A stretch of DNA of 64,000 nt from Streptomyces luteolus (GCF_029968015.1 NZ_JASCIS010000005.1:217332-281331), one strand, 5' to 3'; counted from the stretch's first letter, positions 15,708-24,498 are shown. A program made the numbers and translations. The notes: generated from the letters alone by a model not told the origin.

Positions 15708-16556
15708 CTACCTGCGGAAGCCGCCCTCGGAGTCGATGACGGTGCCGGTGATCCACTCGGCCTCGTCGGTGGCGAGCCAGGCGATCAGGCGGGCCGGGTC
15801 GTCGGGCATGCCCCAGCGCCCGCCGGGGAACATCGCGGCGACCGCGTCGTACACCTCGCCGGTGAGGTAATCCGTGTCCACGGGGCCGGGGTTGACGGTG
15901 TTCACGGTCACCGCGAGGTCGGCGAGCGTGGTGGCGAGGGTGCGGGTGGCGGAGGCGAGGGCGCCCTTCTGCAGCGCGTACGCCACCTCGCCGGGCATGC
16001 CGCCCGCCATGTCCTGGCCTGAGGTCATCATCACGACGCGCCCGCCGGGGGTGCGCGGCGGCAGCTCGGCCCGCAGCCGGGCGTAGGCCTGGACGAGCAG
16101 GACGACGGAGCGGGTGTCGACGGCCCAGTGCCGGTCGAGCATGCCCTGGTCGATGGCTTCGAGCGGGCCGTCGTCGCCACTGAGGGCGTGGTTGGCGACG
16201 AGCACGTCGACCCGCCCGCCGAGCGCCTCGACCGCCTCGGCGAGCAGCCGCGCCGGGCCGCCCGTCTCGGTCAAGTCGCCCGGCCCGTGCAGGACTTGGG
16301 CCCGCTGCGGATCCGGCGCCGCGTCCCGGACGGAGGCCACGACGTCCTCGGGCCGGTCGGCGCCCCACGGCAGGGCAGCGTCGTGCGGGACATGGTGGTG
16401 CAGATAGACGTGCGCGCCGTACGCGACGAGCCGGCGGGCGACGGCGTGCCCGATGCCGCCGCGCCGGCTGGCACCGGTGACGAGGGCGGTACGGCCGCGC
16501 AGCGGCAGCGGGTCACGGCGGAGCTGTTCGGGCGTGGGGTGCGGGAGTTGGGGCAT
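15708..16556 (-). CDS. SDR family oxidoreductase
   Basis: 282 residues with a Rossmann fold: cofactor motif TGASRRGGIGHAVA (28-41), ANHAL in place of NNAG, a catalytic Ser in MMTSGQDM and the YALQK dyad (Tyr, Lys). The C-terminal GTVIDSEGGF loop is standard. The glycine-rich loop has an extra residue (TGASRRGGIG) and NAG is replaced by NHA, marking a divergent branch. Cofactor NAD(P)H; the substrate is unknown. It lies upstream, on the same strand, of nothing obvious and is 79 bp from the rhodanese stop. Confidence 0.9.
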   Translation of the reverse strand: MPQLPHPTPEQLRRDPLPLRGRTALVTGASRRGGIGHAVARRLVAYGAHVYLHHHVPHDAALPWGADRPEDVVASVRDAAPDPQRAQVLHGPGDLTETGGPARLLAEAVEALGGRVDVLVANHALSGDDGPLEAIDQGMLDRHWAVDTRSVVLLVQAYARLRAELPPRTPGGRVVMMTSGQDMAGGMPGEVAYALQKGALASATRTLATTLADLAVTVNTVNPGPVDTDYLTGEVYDAVAAMFPGGRWGMPDDPARLIAWLATDEAEWITGTVIDSEGGFRR

Positions 16557-16635
16557 GACAGATCATGATGGTGCCGGTACGGGATGGACGCCACCGGAAA
16601 TCGCCGGGCCCCGGGGGGGGGTGCTGAGGGGCTGC

Positions 16636-17139
16636 TCAGCAACCGCAGTCCTCCCCCGCGACCGGCGCGGTCAGCGGGTCTGCGGCACGCTGCGGGGCGG
16701 GGCCTTCCCAGGTCTCGTACCGGAATCCCTCCCGCACCCAGTACTCGAATCCGCCGAGCATCTCCTTGACCTGGTAGCCGAGTTGGGCGAAGGCGAGGGC
16801 CGCGCGGGTGGCGCCGTTGCAGCCGGGACCCCAGCAGTACGTGACGACGGGCACCGCCGGGTCGAGCAACTGCCCGGCCTGCTCGGCGATCTGGGCGGTG
16901 GGCAGGTGGAGGGCGCCGGGGATGTGCCCCTGGTCCCAGGACTCGGTGGAGCGGGTGTCGACGAGCACGAAGCCCGGGTCGCCGTCGGCGGCGAGAGCGG
17001 CGGCGACGTCGGAGACATCGGCGTGGAAGGCGAGGGACGCCGCGAAGTAGGCGGCGGCAGCGGACGGGGAGGCGGGCGGGACCCGCAGCACGGGGCTGGT
17101 GGCGGAAGCGGCGAGGGTGGGGCTGACCTGTGTGTTCAT
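16636..17139 (-). CDS. rhodanese-like sulfurtransferase
   Basis: 167 residues, a single rhodanese domain. DTRSTESWDQGHIPGALHLP is the CH2 motif, and the active-site loop YCWGPGCNGATRAA holds Cys102 and Cys107, one of which carries the persulfide. The protein ends in CGC, an extra cysteine pair of possible functional value. ATG at 17139 is preferred over an upstream alternative at 17169. It is divergent from an Lrp regulator 94 bp away. It probably moves sulfane sulfur or detoxifies cyanide or polysulfide. Confidence 0.9.
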   Translation of the reverse strand: MNTQVSPTLAASATSPVLRVPPASPSAAAAYFAASLAFHADVSDVAAALAADGDPGFVLVDTRSTESWDQGHIPGALHLPTAQIAEQAGQLLDPAVPVVTYCWGPGCNGATRAALAFAQLGYQVKEMLGGFEYWVREGFRYETWEGPAPQRAADPLTAPVAGEDCGC

Positions 17140-17233
17140 GCCTGAAAATCTAATCCCGCCGAAGATCACGGTGAAGAGACGATCCCCGGCACCTCCCTTG
17201 TCCCGCCGGTGATTTCCCTGCTACTTCTCGCGT

Positions 17234-17710
17234 ATGACCGCGCATTCCCCGGACGCCCCGCAGACGTATCCCTACCACCCGGACGCCACCGACCGGCGCA
17301 TCCTCGACGTCCTCCAGCGCGAGGGCCGCGCCAGCTACGCGGAGCTGGCCCGCGCCGTGGCCATGTCGGCCAGCGCCGTCACGGAGCGGGTGCGGCGGAT
17401 GGAGGAGGCCGGGGTGATCCAGGGGTATGCGGCGGTGGTGGACCCCGAGCGGCTCGGCCTGCCGATCCTGGCGTTCGTGCGGCTGCGCTATCCGCACGGC
17501 AACTACAAGCCGTTCCACGATCTGGTCGAGGCGACGCCGGAGATCCTGGAGGCGCACCACGTCACCGGCGACGACTGCTTCGTCCTCAAGGTCTCGGCCC
17601 GCTCGATGCGGCACCTGGAGGAGATCTCGGGCAAGGTCGGCGCGCTCGGCTCGGTCACCACGAGCGTCGTCTACTCCTCACCGCTGCCCCGCCGCCCGCT
17701 CGGCACCTGA
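17234..17710 (+). CDS. Lrp/AsnC family transcriptional regulator
   Basis: 158 residues. Helix-turn-helix DRRILDVLQREGRASYAELA, then MSASAVTERVRRM, followed by a RAM domain with the conserved HVTGDDCFVLKV segment. Normal family length. It is divergent from the rhodanese gene, and autoregulation plus control of that gene is likely. This is the second divergent Lrp/sulfur-enzyme pair within 6 kb. Confidence 0.94.
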   Translation: MTAHSPDAPQTYPYHPDATDRRILDVLQREGRASYAELARAVAMSASAVTERVRRMEEAGVIQGYAAVVDPERLGLPILAFVRLRYPHGNYKPFHDLVEATPEILEAHHVTGDDCFVLKVSARSMRHLEEISGKVGALGSVTTSVVYSSPLPRRPLGT

Positions 17711-17782
17711 GCGCGGGGGCCCTGGCCCGGTGGGCGTCCCGGTCCGCGATGAGTTCTCTCGCCGCGGGCGGTCTGTACCTAC

Positions 17783-18673
17783 ATGACCACGGAAGACACC
17801 ACCCTCAGCACGCACCACCTCGACACGGCCGGAGCCCGCCTCGCCTACGACGTGCAGGGCCCGCTGCCCACCGCCGACGGGCGCCCGCCGCTGCTCATGG
17901 CGGGCCAGCCCATGGAGGCCTCCGGCTTCAGAGCCCTGGCCTCGTACTTCCCGGACCGGACCGTGGTCACGTACGATCCGCGCGGGCTCGGGCGCAGCAG
18001 CCGCGAGGACGGCCGGGTGGACCACGATCCCGCCGTGCAGGCCGGTGATCTGCACGCCCTGATCGAGGAGCTCGGCGCCGGTCCGGTGGAGATGTTCGCG
18101 AGCAGCGGCGGCGCGGTGACCGCGCTCGCGCTCGTGGCCGCCCACCCCGATGACGTCACGACGCTCGTCGCGCACGAGCCGCCGCTGCTCGCGCTCCTCC
18201 CGGACGCCGAGGCGGCCGGGCGTGCCCGCGCCAGGGTCAGGGACGCCTACGAGAAGAACGGCTGGGGCGCCGGCCTCGCGGCGTTCATCGCGTGGACGTC
18301 CTGGCAGGGCGAGTTCACCGACGCGTACTTCGCCCAGCCCGACCCGGACCCGGCCGCGTTCGGCCTGCCCACCGAGGACGACGGTACGCGCGCGGACCCA
18401 CTGCTCTCCGACCGTTCCTGGGCGGTCAGCGGCTACCGCCCCGACGCGGCGGCGCTCACCGCCGCGCCGACCCGGATCGTGCTCGCGGTGGCCGAGGAGT
18501 CCGGCGACGCCCTGACCGGCCGTACGACCCACGCGGCTGCCGGACTGCTCGGCCAGAAGGCGACGGTCTTCCCCAGCCACCACGGCGGCTTCACGGACGA
18601 GAGCTCCGGCTTTCCGGGCCGGCCGGAGACGTTCGCGATCAAGCTCTGCGCGATCCTCGAAGCCTCCCGCTGA
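17783..18673 (+). CDS. alpha/beta fold hydrolase
   Basis: 296 residues. Catalytic elbow ASSGGA (Ser at about 109 in VEMFASSGGAVTAL) and the segment DPRGLGRSSRED are typical of the epoxide-hydrolase/esterase group; the late His lies in SHHGGF. It has no signal peptide. It starts 72 bp after the Lrp gene on the same strand and might share its transcript. The substrate is unknown. Confidence 0.87.
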   Translation: MTTEDTTLSTHHLDTAGARLAYDVQGPLPTADGRPPLLMAGQPMEASGFRALASYFPDRTVVTYDPRGLGRSSREDGRVDHDPAVQAGDLHALIEELGAGPVEMFASSGGAVTALALVAAHPDDVTTLVAHEPPLLALLPDAEAAGRARARVRDAYEKNGWGAGLAAFIAWTSWQGEFTDAYFAQPDPDPAAFGLPTEDDGTRADPLLSDRSWAVSGYRPDAAALTAAPTRIVLAVAEESGDALTGRTTHAAAGLLGQKATVFPSHHGGFTDESSGFPGRPETFAIKLCAILEASR

Positions 18674-18716
18674 GCCCGGTTCGGTGCTCGGCGCGTGCCG
18701 GGCCTGTGGCCGACCG

Positions 18717-18818
18717 TCAGCCGAGGTCCGCGACCGGCTCGGCGTCCGGCGCGCCGAAGCCCTGCGCCGTGGCGACGACGGCGAGGACGGCGGTGGCCCG
18801 GAGGGTCGACTTCAGCAT
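18717..18818 (-). CDS. 33-residue secreted-peptide-like small ORF
   Basis: A short ORF starting ATG at 18818, with GGAG eight bases upstream, and stopping TGA at 18717. The peptide begins MLKSTLRATAVLAVVATAQG: a positively charged start, a hydrophobic core and an ATA site that could be cut by signal peptidase, leaving about 15 residues ending in PVADLG. All 33 sense codons end in G or C, as in genuine genes of this window. It follows the EEP gene on the same strand across a hairpin. No family is recognised. It could be a signalling or antimicrobial peptide, or a chance ORF. Confidence 0.5.
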   Translation of the reverse strand: MLKSTLRATAVLAVVATAQGFGAPDAEPVADLG

Positions 18819-18942
18819 GGTGATGCTCCGATCTGGAGGAAGAGGGAGGAAGAGGAAGAGGAAGGTGATGTACGTCGATCGTCGCCGCCCCCTCCCGTGC
18901 CGGGCATCGTCCTCAAGTCGGGGCCGTATCCGCCGCGCGGCG

Positions 18943-18985
18943 GAGACGCGTGGGCGACGCGCGCCTCGGCGGCGCGACGCGTCTC
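18943..18985 (-). terminator. inverted repeat at the end of the EEP gene
   Basis: GAGACGCGT and ACGCGTCTC are exact complements separated by 25 bp, which themselves contain a GCGCC/GGCGC stem. The structure overlaps the EEP stop codon and lies between that gene and the 33-codon ORF. Confidence 0.5.
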
Positions 18986-19928
18986 AGCCCAACGCGATCC
19001 GGGCCGCGACCGGCAGGTGGTCGCTGCCGGTCCGGGGCAGGGTGCGGAGGTCGGCGACGGTCGCCCCGCGCGCCATCACCTGGTCGATCCGGGCGACCGG
19101 GAACGCGGCGGGGAAGGTGAACGCCAAGCCGCGCTCCGCGACGTTCAGCCGCGAGGTCAGCGGGTCCAACCCCCGGTCCTCGACCGTGCCGTTGAGGTCG
19201 CCGAGCAGGACCACCCGGCTCCGCCGCTCCGCGGCCACGGCCTTCCCGAGCAGCTCGGCGCTCTCGTCCCGCCGGGCCGAGGCGAGGCCGCCCGCCCCCA
19301 CCCGGACCGACGGCAGGTGGGCGACGTACGCGGCGATGTCCCCGTGCGGAGTCCGCACCACCGCCCGCAGTCCGCGCCGCCAACTCTCCGTGATCCCACG
19401 GGGTTTGATGTCCACGAGCCGTGCCCCCGAGAGCGGATGCCGCGACCAGAGCCCGACCGTGCCCCGGACCGCGTGATACGGGTAGTCCGCGGCGAGCGTC
19501 CTCTCGTACACGGGCAACGCCGAGGGCACCAGCTCCTGCACGGCGATCAGGTCGGGCTCGGCGTCGGCCAGCGTGCGTGCGGTGCCCGCCGGGTCGCCGT
19601 TCTCGTCACTGACGTTGTGCTGCACGACGATCAGATCGCGCGGCCCCGCCTGCGCCTCGGGAAGCAGCAGCCCGCCGAAGAGGTACGTCCAGGCCGCCAC
19701 CGGCAGCACCAGGGCGGCCAGGGCCAGGGCGGACCGGCGCACGAGCGCGATCCCGAACAGCACCACGACGACGAGCCCGAGCCACGGCAGGAACGACTCA
19801 AGGAGACTCCCCGACCGCACACCGGAGTTGGGCACCCACCGGTGCCCCAGGAGCAACACGGCCACCAGCACGGCGAGCCCGGCAAGCCACCCCCCGCGCC
19901 GCGCCGGAGCCGTCCCCCCGTTACCCAC
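18984..19928 (-). CDS. endonuclease/exonuclease/phosphatase (EEP) family membrane protein, VanJ-like
   Basis: 314 residues. Three hydrophobic helices (about 13-29, 44-62, 66-88) place the catalytic domain outside the membrane. The EEP domain shows QHNVSDEN, AVQEL (metal Glu), GLWSRHPL, VAHLPS, LLGDLNGT and the final GSDHLPV with its catalytic His. The layout is that of VanJ of S. coelicolor, an envelope lipid-pyrophosphate phosphatase linked to teicoplanin resistance, but a nuclease or sphingomyelinase-like role is also possible. GTG at 19928 overlaps the sbcC stop by 8 bp, so it is the third gene of the sbcD-sbcC operon. Confidence 0.85.
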   Translation of the reverse strand: MGNGGTAPARRGGWLAGLAVLVAVLLLGHRWVPNSGVRSGSLLESFLPWLGLVVVVLFGIALVRRSALALAALVLPVAAWTYLFGGLLLPEAQAGPRDLIVVQHNVSDENGDPAGTARTLADAEPDLIAVQELVPSALPVYERTLAADYPYHAVRGTVGLWSRHPLSGARLVDIKPRGITESWRRGLRAVVRTPHGDIAAYVAHLPSVRVGAGGLASARRDESAELLGKAVAAERRSRVVLLGDLNGTVEDRGLDPLTSRLNVAERGLAFTFPAAFPVARIDQVMARGATVADLRTLPRTGSDHLPVAARIALG

Positions 19929-22920
19929 CCACGCCCCGCACCCGCACCCGCGACCCCGCCCGCCCCTTCACCACTTCCAGCTGGGCGTGCACCCGTCGTC
20001 GCAGGTCAGCGACGTGGCTGACGATGCCGACGGTGCGATCCCGCTCCCGCAACGAGTCCAGGACGTCCAGGACCTCGTCCAAGGTCTGGTCGTCGAGGCT
20101 GCCGAAGCCCTCGTCGATGAAGAGGGTGTCGAGGCGTACGCCGCCCGCCTCCTCGGTGACGACGTCGGCGAGGCCGAGGGCGAGGGCCAGGGAGGCGAAG
20201 AAGGTCTCGCCGCCGGAGAGGGTCGCCGTGTCGCGTTCGCTGCCGGTCCAGGCGTCCACCACGTGCAGGCCGAGCCCGGAGCGGCCGCGGCCCGCGCGGT
20301 CGTCGGAGTGGACGAGGGTGTAGCGGCCGGACGACATGCGCTGCAGGCGGGCCGTCGCGGCGGCGGCGACCTGTTCGAGGCGGGCGGCCAGGACGTACGA
20401 CTCCAGGCGCATCTTGCGTTCGTTCTCCGCCGACGTGCCCGCCGTGAGGCCTGCGAGCCGGGCGACGCGGTCGAACTCGGTGCGCAGCGGCCCCAGTTGG
20501 CGTGCTTCGGTGGCCGACTGGCGGGAGAGGCGGTCGAGTTCGGCGCAGCGGTGGTCGGCGGCGGCGCGTGTCGTCACGGCGGTGCGGAGACGGCGGTCGG
20601 CCGCCTCCGCCGTGGCCTGCGCGGTGGCCGGGTCGGCGGGCGGCAGCCGGTCGGCGGCGGCCGTCTCGGGCTCGGCGAGGACCGCGCGCACGGCGGCCTC
20701 CTCCTGCCGGCGGGCGTCGATGCGGTGCTGGAGTTCGCGGTACGCGGCGTCGTCGAGCGCGGCGTCGGCGGCGTCCTGCGGGGTGGCGAAACCGGCGCGG
20801 TAGGCGGCGTCGGCGAGGCGGGCGTCGGCGTCCTTGAGGCGGCGGGCGGCGTCCTCGGCGGCGCGTACGGCGTCGGCCGCGTCGGTGAGCAGGGCCGCCT
20901 GCCGTTCCAGTTGCGCGGCGCGCTGGGCGACGCTCGGGGCGCCGCCCCTGGCCTGCGCCAAGTCCTCCTCCAGGGTGGCCTGTTCGCGGTCGAGGGACTC
21001 GCGCAGGGAGCTGCGGGACGCGGCGCGGGTGGCGGCCTGCTGGCGTTGGGCGAGCCGCCGCTCGTGCTCGGCCTCGGCGCGGGCGAGCGCCTCCCGGGCG
21101 CCGTGCAGGCCGAGCGCGAGCTGCCGGGCCTCGGCGTGTCGGCGCGTCAACTCCTCAGCGGTGTCGGCGAGTTCACGTGCGGGCCCGTCCCCGGCGGCGG
21201 CGGTCTGCGCGGCGAGGGCCTCGCGTACGTCGGCGAGGGCGCGCTCGGCCTCGGCGCTTCGCTCGTCGGCCTGCCGGTACGCGGCGAGCGCGGCCTCCTC
21301 GGCCTGGCGTCCGACGTGGCCCTCGACGGTGCGGGCGGGCTCCGGGTGCTCGGTGGCGCCGCAGACGGAGCAGGGCTCGCCGGGGGTGAGGCCCTGGGCG
21401 AGTTCGGCGGCGATGCCCTGGAGGCGGCGCTCCTTGAGGTGCAGCCAGTGCTCGTGCGCCGCACCGGCCGCCTCGCGGGCGGCCAGGGCCTGCTCCTTGG
21501 TCTGGCCCGCCTGGGCGTCGAGCCGGTCGCGGCGGTCGGCGGCGGCGGCGCGCTCGCGGGCGGGTGCGAGCTGACCGGCGAGGTGTTCGGCGCGGGTCGC
21601 GGCGTCCTGGGCGTGCTCGATCCGCTCCTGGAGCGTGCGGCGGCTCGTCTCCCAGCCGTCGAGCCAGGCGGCGGCCTCGTGCAGGGCCTCCGTGTCCGCG
21701 CGTTCCTGCCGGTCGGCCTCGGCGCGGCGCTCGGCGAGCTGGGCGATCCGCTGTTCGGCGCGGCGGGCGGATTCGAGGCCGCCGAGCTCCTCAAGTGCCT
21801 TGCGGGCGGCGGTGGTCAGGCCGGAGGCGGAGGCTCCGTCGAAGGCGTCGGGAAGCCGCGACCGCGCGCCCGCCTCCGCCCGGCGTGCGCTCTGGTGCTC
21901 GGCGTCGGTCTCGGCGCGCAGGGCGAGCGCGGGCGTCACGGCCTCGGCCTTGCGGGCCCGCTCCATCCGCTCCTGCCAGGCCCGCTGCTCCCCGGCGCGC
22001 TCGTCGAGCCGTACGGCCCGGGCCCGCGCCTCCGCGTACCGGGCCTGCAGCCGATGGGTCTCTCGTACGGTGTCGAGTGCGGTCTGGGCGTGGGCCTTGG
22101 CGGACTCGGCGGCGGTGACGGCGCAGGCGGCGACGGTGAGGCGCTCGCGGGCACCGGCGCGGGCCACGGCCGCCCACTGAGCCAGGGCGGCGGCGAGGCC
22201 GGGTTCGCCGGAGGCGATGTCGGGGAGCGGGAGTTCGGCGGCGTCGCCCGCGGCCTGCTGGATGCGGTGGGCGACGGCGATGAGCCGGTCGTCGCCCGCG
22301 GTGACCTGGGCCTGGGCGGCGCGGCGCCGCTCGGCGAGGTGGGTCTCGACGGCGGCGAAGCGGCGGGTGTCGAAGAGCCGTCCGAGGAGCTTGCCGCGCG
22401 CCTCGGCGTCGGCGCGCAGGAACCGCGCGAAGTCGCCCTGCGGCAACAGGACGACCTGGCAGAACTGTTCGCGGCTCATGCCGAGCAGCGACTCGATCTC
22501 GTGGCCGATCTCCTGGTGGGAGCGGCTGAGGTCCTTCCAGGTCCCGGTCTCGGCGTCGTACTCGCGCAGCCAGGACTGGGCCTTCTCGGTGGTGGTGCCG
22601 GTGCCGCGCTTCTTCGGGCGCTCCCAGGGCGGCTGCCGGGTGACCTCGATACGGCGTCCGGCGACGGTGAGGTCGAGACACACCTCGGTGCGTACGGCCG
22701 GGGCCGCGTGGTCGGAGCGCAGGGTGCCGCCGGGGGTCTGGCGGGCGCCGGGCACGGCGTTGTAGAGGGCGAAGCAGACGGCGTCGAGGACGGAGGTCTT
22801 GCCGGCGCCGGTCGCGCCGTGCAGCAGGAAGAGGCCGGCGCTGCCGAGCTCGTCGAAGTCGACCTCCTGGCGTCCGCCGAAGGGCCCGAAGGCCGTGACC
22901 GTGAGGTGGTGCAGCCTCAC
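19921..22920 (-). CDS. sbcC: SbcC, SMC-type subunit of the SbcCD DNA exonuclease
   Basis: 999 residues. Walker A is HGATGAGKTS (34-43) at the N-terminus, and the signature motif (LSGGETFFASLALALG) and Walker B (TLFIDEGFGSLD) are near the C-terminus. Between them lie two long Ala/Glu/Arg-rich coiled-coil arms joined by a zinc hook with Cys517 and Cys520 (EPCSVCGATEHPE). With SbcD it opens hairpins and degrades double-strand ends during repair. The GTG start at 22920 overlaps the sbcD stop as GTGA. The stop overlaps the next gene by 8 bp. Confidence 0.97.
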   Translation of the reverse strand: MRLHHLTVTAFGPFGGRQEVDFDELGSAGLFLLHGATGAGKTSVLDAVCFALYNAVPGARQTPGGTLRSDHAAPAVRTEVCLDLTVAGRRIEVTRQPPWERPKKRGTGTTTEKAQSWLREYDAETGTWKDLSRSHQEIGHEIESLLGMSREQFCQVVLLPQGDFARFLRADAEARGKLLGRLFDTRRFAAVETHLAERRRAAQAQVTAGDDRLIAVAHRIQQAAGDAAELPLPDIASGEPGLAAALAQWAAVARAGARERLTVAACAVTAAESAKAHAQTALDTVRETHRLQARYAEARARAVRLDERAGEQRAWQERMERARKAEAVTPALALRAETDAEHQSARRAEAGARSRLPDAFDGASASGLTTAARKALEELGGLESARRAEQRIAQLAERRAEADRQERADTEALHEAAAWLDGWETSRRTLQERIEHAQDAATRAEHLAGQLAPARERAAAADRRDRLDAQAGQTKEQALAAREAAGAAHEHWLHLKERRLQGIAAELAQGLTPGEPCSVCGATEHPEPARTVEGHVGRQAEEAALAAYRQADERSAEAERALADVREALAAQTAAAGDGPARELADTAEELTRRHAEARQLALGLHGAREALARAEAEHERRLAQRQQAATRAASRSSLRESLDREQATLEEDLAQARGGAPSVAQRAAQLERQAALLTDAADAVRAAEDAARRLKDADARLADAAYRAGFATPQDAADAALDDAAYRELQHRIDARRQEEAAVRAVLAEPETAAADRLPPADPATAQATAEAADRRLRTAVTTRAAADHRCAELDRLSRQSATEARQLGPLRTEFDRVARLAGLTAGTSAENERKMRLESYVLAARLEQVAAAATARLQRMSSGRYTLVHSDDRAGRGRSGLGLHVVDAWTGSERDTATLSGGETFFASLALALGLADVVTEEAGGVRLDTLFIDEGFGSLDDQTLDEVLDVLDSLRERDRTVGIVSHVADLRRRVHAQLEVVKGRAGSRVRVRGVGG

Positions 22921-24080
22921 CGGGCGACCTCCTTCACCACGTCGGAGACGCGTACGTCGTCGAACGCGGCCTGCAGCACGGCCCGTTCGGCCTCGTCCGG
23001 CCCGGCGCCGCGGACATGGGCGACGAAGTCCTCGGCGATCTCCCGGCCCTCGCGGCCCGCCAGGCGCTGCGCGTACGAGACGACCGGATCGCCGTCGGGC
23101 CTGCGCGGGGCGAAGGCGAGGCTGAGGGTGTGCGGGAAGCGGGCGCAGAGCCGGGCCATGGGTTCCTGCGGCCGCACGGCGTCGGTGAGGGTGGCCTCCA
23201 CCCAGGCGTCCTCGTACCGCTCCAACTCCGGTTCGGCGAGCAGCACTTCGAGTTCGCCCTCGATCCGGGCGAGGCGGCGCGGCACCGGGCAGTCGATCCG
23301 CTCGGCGGCGATCTCCCCGGCGGGCCCGAGGTCGACGATCCACATGGTCTTGCGGTGGTGCTGCTCGGAGAAGGAGTACGCGAGCGGGGAGCCGGAGTAG
23401 CGGACGCGCTCGGAGACGGTCTGGCAGCCGTGGAGGTGGCCGAGTGCGGCGTAGTCGACGCCGTCGAAGACGGCGGCCGGCACGGACTCGACGCCGCCGA
23501 CGGTGATGTCCCGTTCGCTGTCGCTGGGTTCGCCGCCGGTGACGAAGGCGTGCGCGAGGACGACGGAGCGGGTGCCGGGCGGGCGCTCCGCCAGATCGGC
23601 CCGTACGCGGTCCATGGCGGCACCGATGACGGACTCGTGGGCGGCCTTCTTCACCTTGAACTCGTCCTTGACCAGGGCGGGTTCGAGGTACGGCAGGCCG
23701 TAGAAGGCGACGTCGCCGTGCTCGTCGGAGAGCACCACGGGCTCGTGGCAGGCGGCGGGGGCGGTCCGCAGGTGAATGCCCGCGCGCCCGATCAACCCGG
23801 CCCCGACGCCGAGCCGCCGGGCGGAGTCGTGGTTGCCGGAGATCATCACGGTCGGCACACCGAGTTCCGCGAGCCGGTGCAGCGCGTCGTCGAAGAGCTC
23901 GACGGCGGCGAGCGGCGGCACGGCCCGGTCGTACACATCGCCGGAGACGAGCACCGCGTCGACCTGCTCGGCGCGCACGGTGGCGACGAGATGGTCGATG
24001 AACGCGCGCTGGGCGTCGAGCAGATTCACGCGATGGAACGCCCGCCCCAGGTGCCAGTCCGACGTGTGAAGGAGCCTCAT
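22917..24080 (-). CDS. sbcD: SbcD, nuclease subunit of the SbcCD exonuclease
   Basis: 387 residues of the Mre11/calcineurin-like phosphoesterase family. Metal-binding motifs in order: HTSDWHLGR, VSGDVYDR, SGNHDSARR, VVLAHAFV and ALGHLHGCQ. The C-terminal third is the capping/SbcC-binding part. ATG at 24080 follows GAAGGAGC-like purines on the coding strand. First gene of an operon with sbcC and an EEP gene. The 418-bp region upstream is filled with dispersed repeats, so its promoter lies close to the start or within them. Confidence 0.97.
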   Translation of the reverse strand: MRLLHTSDWHLGRAFHRVNLLDAQRAFIDHLVATVRAEQVDAVLVSGDVYDRAVPPLAAVELFDDALHRLAELGVPTVMISGNHDSARRLGVGAGLIGRAGIHLRTAPAACHEPVVLSDEHGDVAFYGLPYLEPALVKDEFKVKKAAHESVIGAAMDRVRADLAERPPGTRSVVLAHAFVTGGEPSDSERDITVGGVESVPAAVFDGVDYAALGHLHGCQTVSERVRYSGSPLAYSFSEQHHRKTMWIVDLGPAGEIAAERIDCPVPRRLARIEGELEVLLAEPELERYEDAWVEATLTDAVRPQEPMARLCARFPHTLSLAFAPRRPDGDPVVSYAQRLAGREGREIAEDFVAHVRGAGPDEAERAVLQAAFDDVRVSDVVKEVAR

Positions 24081-24185
24081 GATCCCCGAGGGTATCGGCC
24101 GGTCGGTGCTGCTTCTGCCGGTTTCGGGGCGTGCGGACGTCCCACGTGACGACGGTCACCGCCCGCCCGGTCGCCCTCGCTTCTC

Positions 24186-24276
24186 TTTCCCCTCCCCGCC
24201 CCTTCCCGAAAGTCCTGCGGACAGCTCCTGGGGGCCAGCCCCCAGACCCCCGCTCCTCAAACGCCGGAGGGGCTGA
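24186..24276. repeat. dispersed composite repeat, forward copy
   Basis: Pyrimidine block CCCCTCCCCGCCCCTTCCC, then GAAAGTCCTGCGGACAGCT, a GGGGGCC...CCCCC hairpin and the core CTCCTCAAACGCCGGAGG (24253-24276). An inverted copy lies 140 bp further right. Both sit in the 418-bp gap between the divergent sbcD (24080) and yigZ-like (24499) genes, which otherwise holds no gene. Confidence 0.75.
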
Positions 24277-24413
24277 ATTTGGCGGGGCGGGGCGGGGTTT
24301 TTAGGGGCGCGGGGAACTGCGCATCCTTTAGGGGCGCGGGGCTGTGACATCAGCGGCTCCGCCGCGGGGCGCGACCAGCCACGACGGCGCGGCAGCCGAA
24401 CGACGGGCAAGGA

Positions 24414-24475
24414 AAGCCCCTCCGGCGATTGAGGAGCGGGGGGCCGGGGGCGGAGCCCCCTGGGGGAGGAGGGGG
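24414..24475. repeat. dispersed composite repeat, inverted copy
   Basis: Reverse copy of the element at 24186-24276: core AGCCCCTCCGGCGATTGAGG (24414-24435) followed by the GC hairpin GGGGGC...GCCCCC. Between the two copies are two GGGGCGCGGGG-type words (24305-24342) and a segment (24343-24385) related in reverse to GTCGTGGCTGGTCGCG at 3239-3255. Confidence 0.75.
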
Positions 24476-24498
24476 CGGTGCGCACATAGGCTGGCGGA

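Noticed and set aside
15532..15870. A plus-strand ORF with PDPGDG repeats starting at the DUF885 stop
   Set aside because: It arises from the 21-bp tandem repeat and overlaps the start-to-end frame of the SDR gene on the other strand; no ribosome site.
19573..23400. A 1275-residue open frame on the plus strand over sbcC
   Set aside because: It mirrors SbcC; its Gly/Val-rich content is the usual antisense shadow of a high-GC coiled-coil gene.
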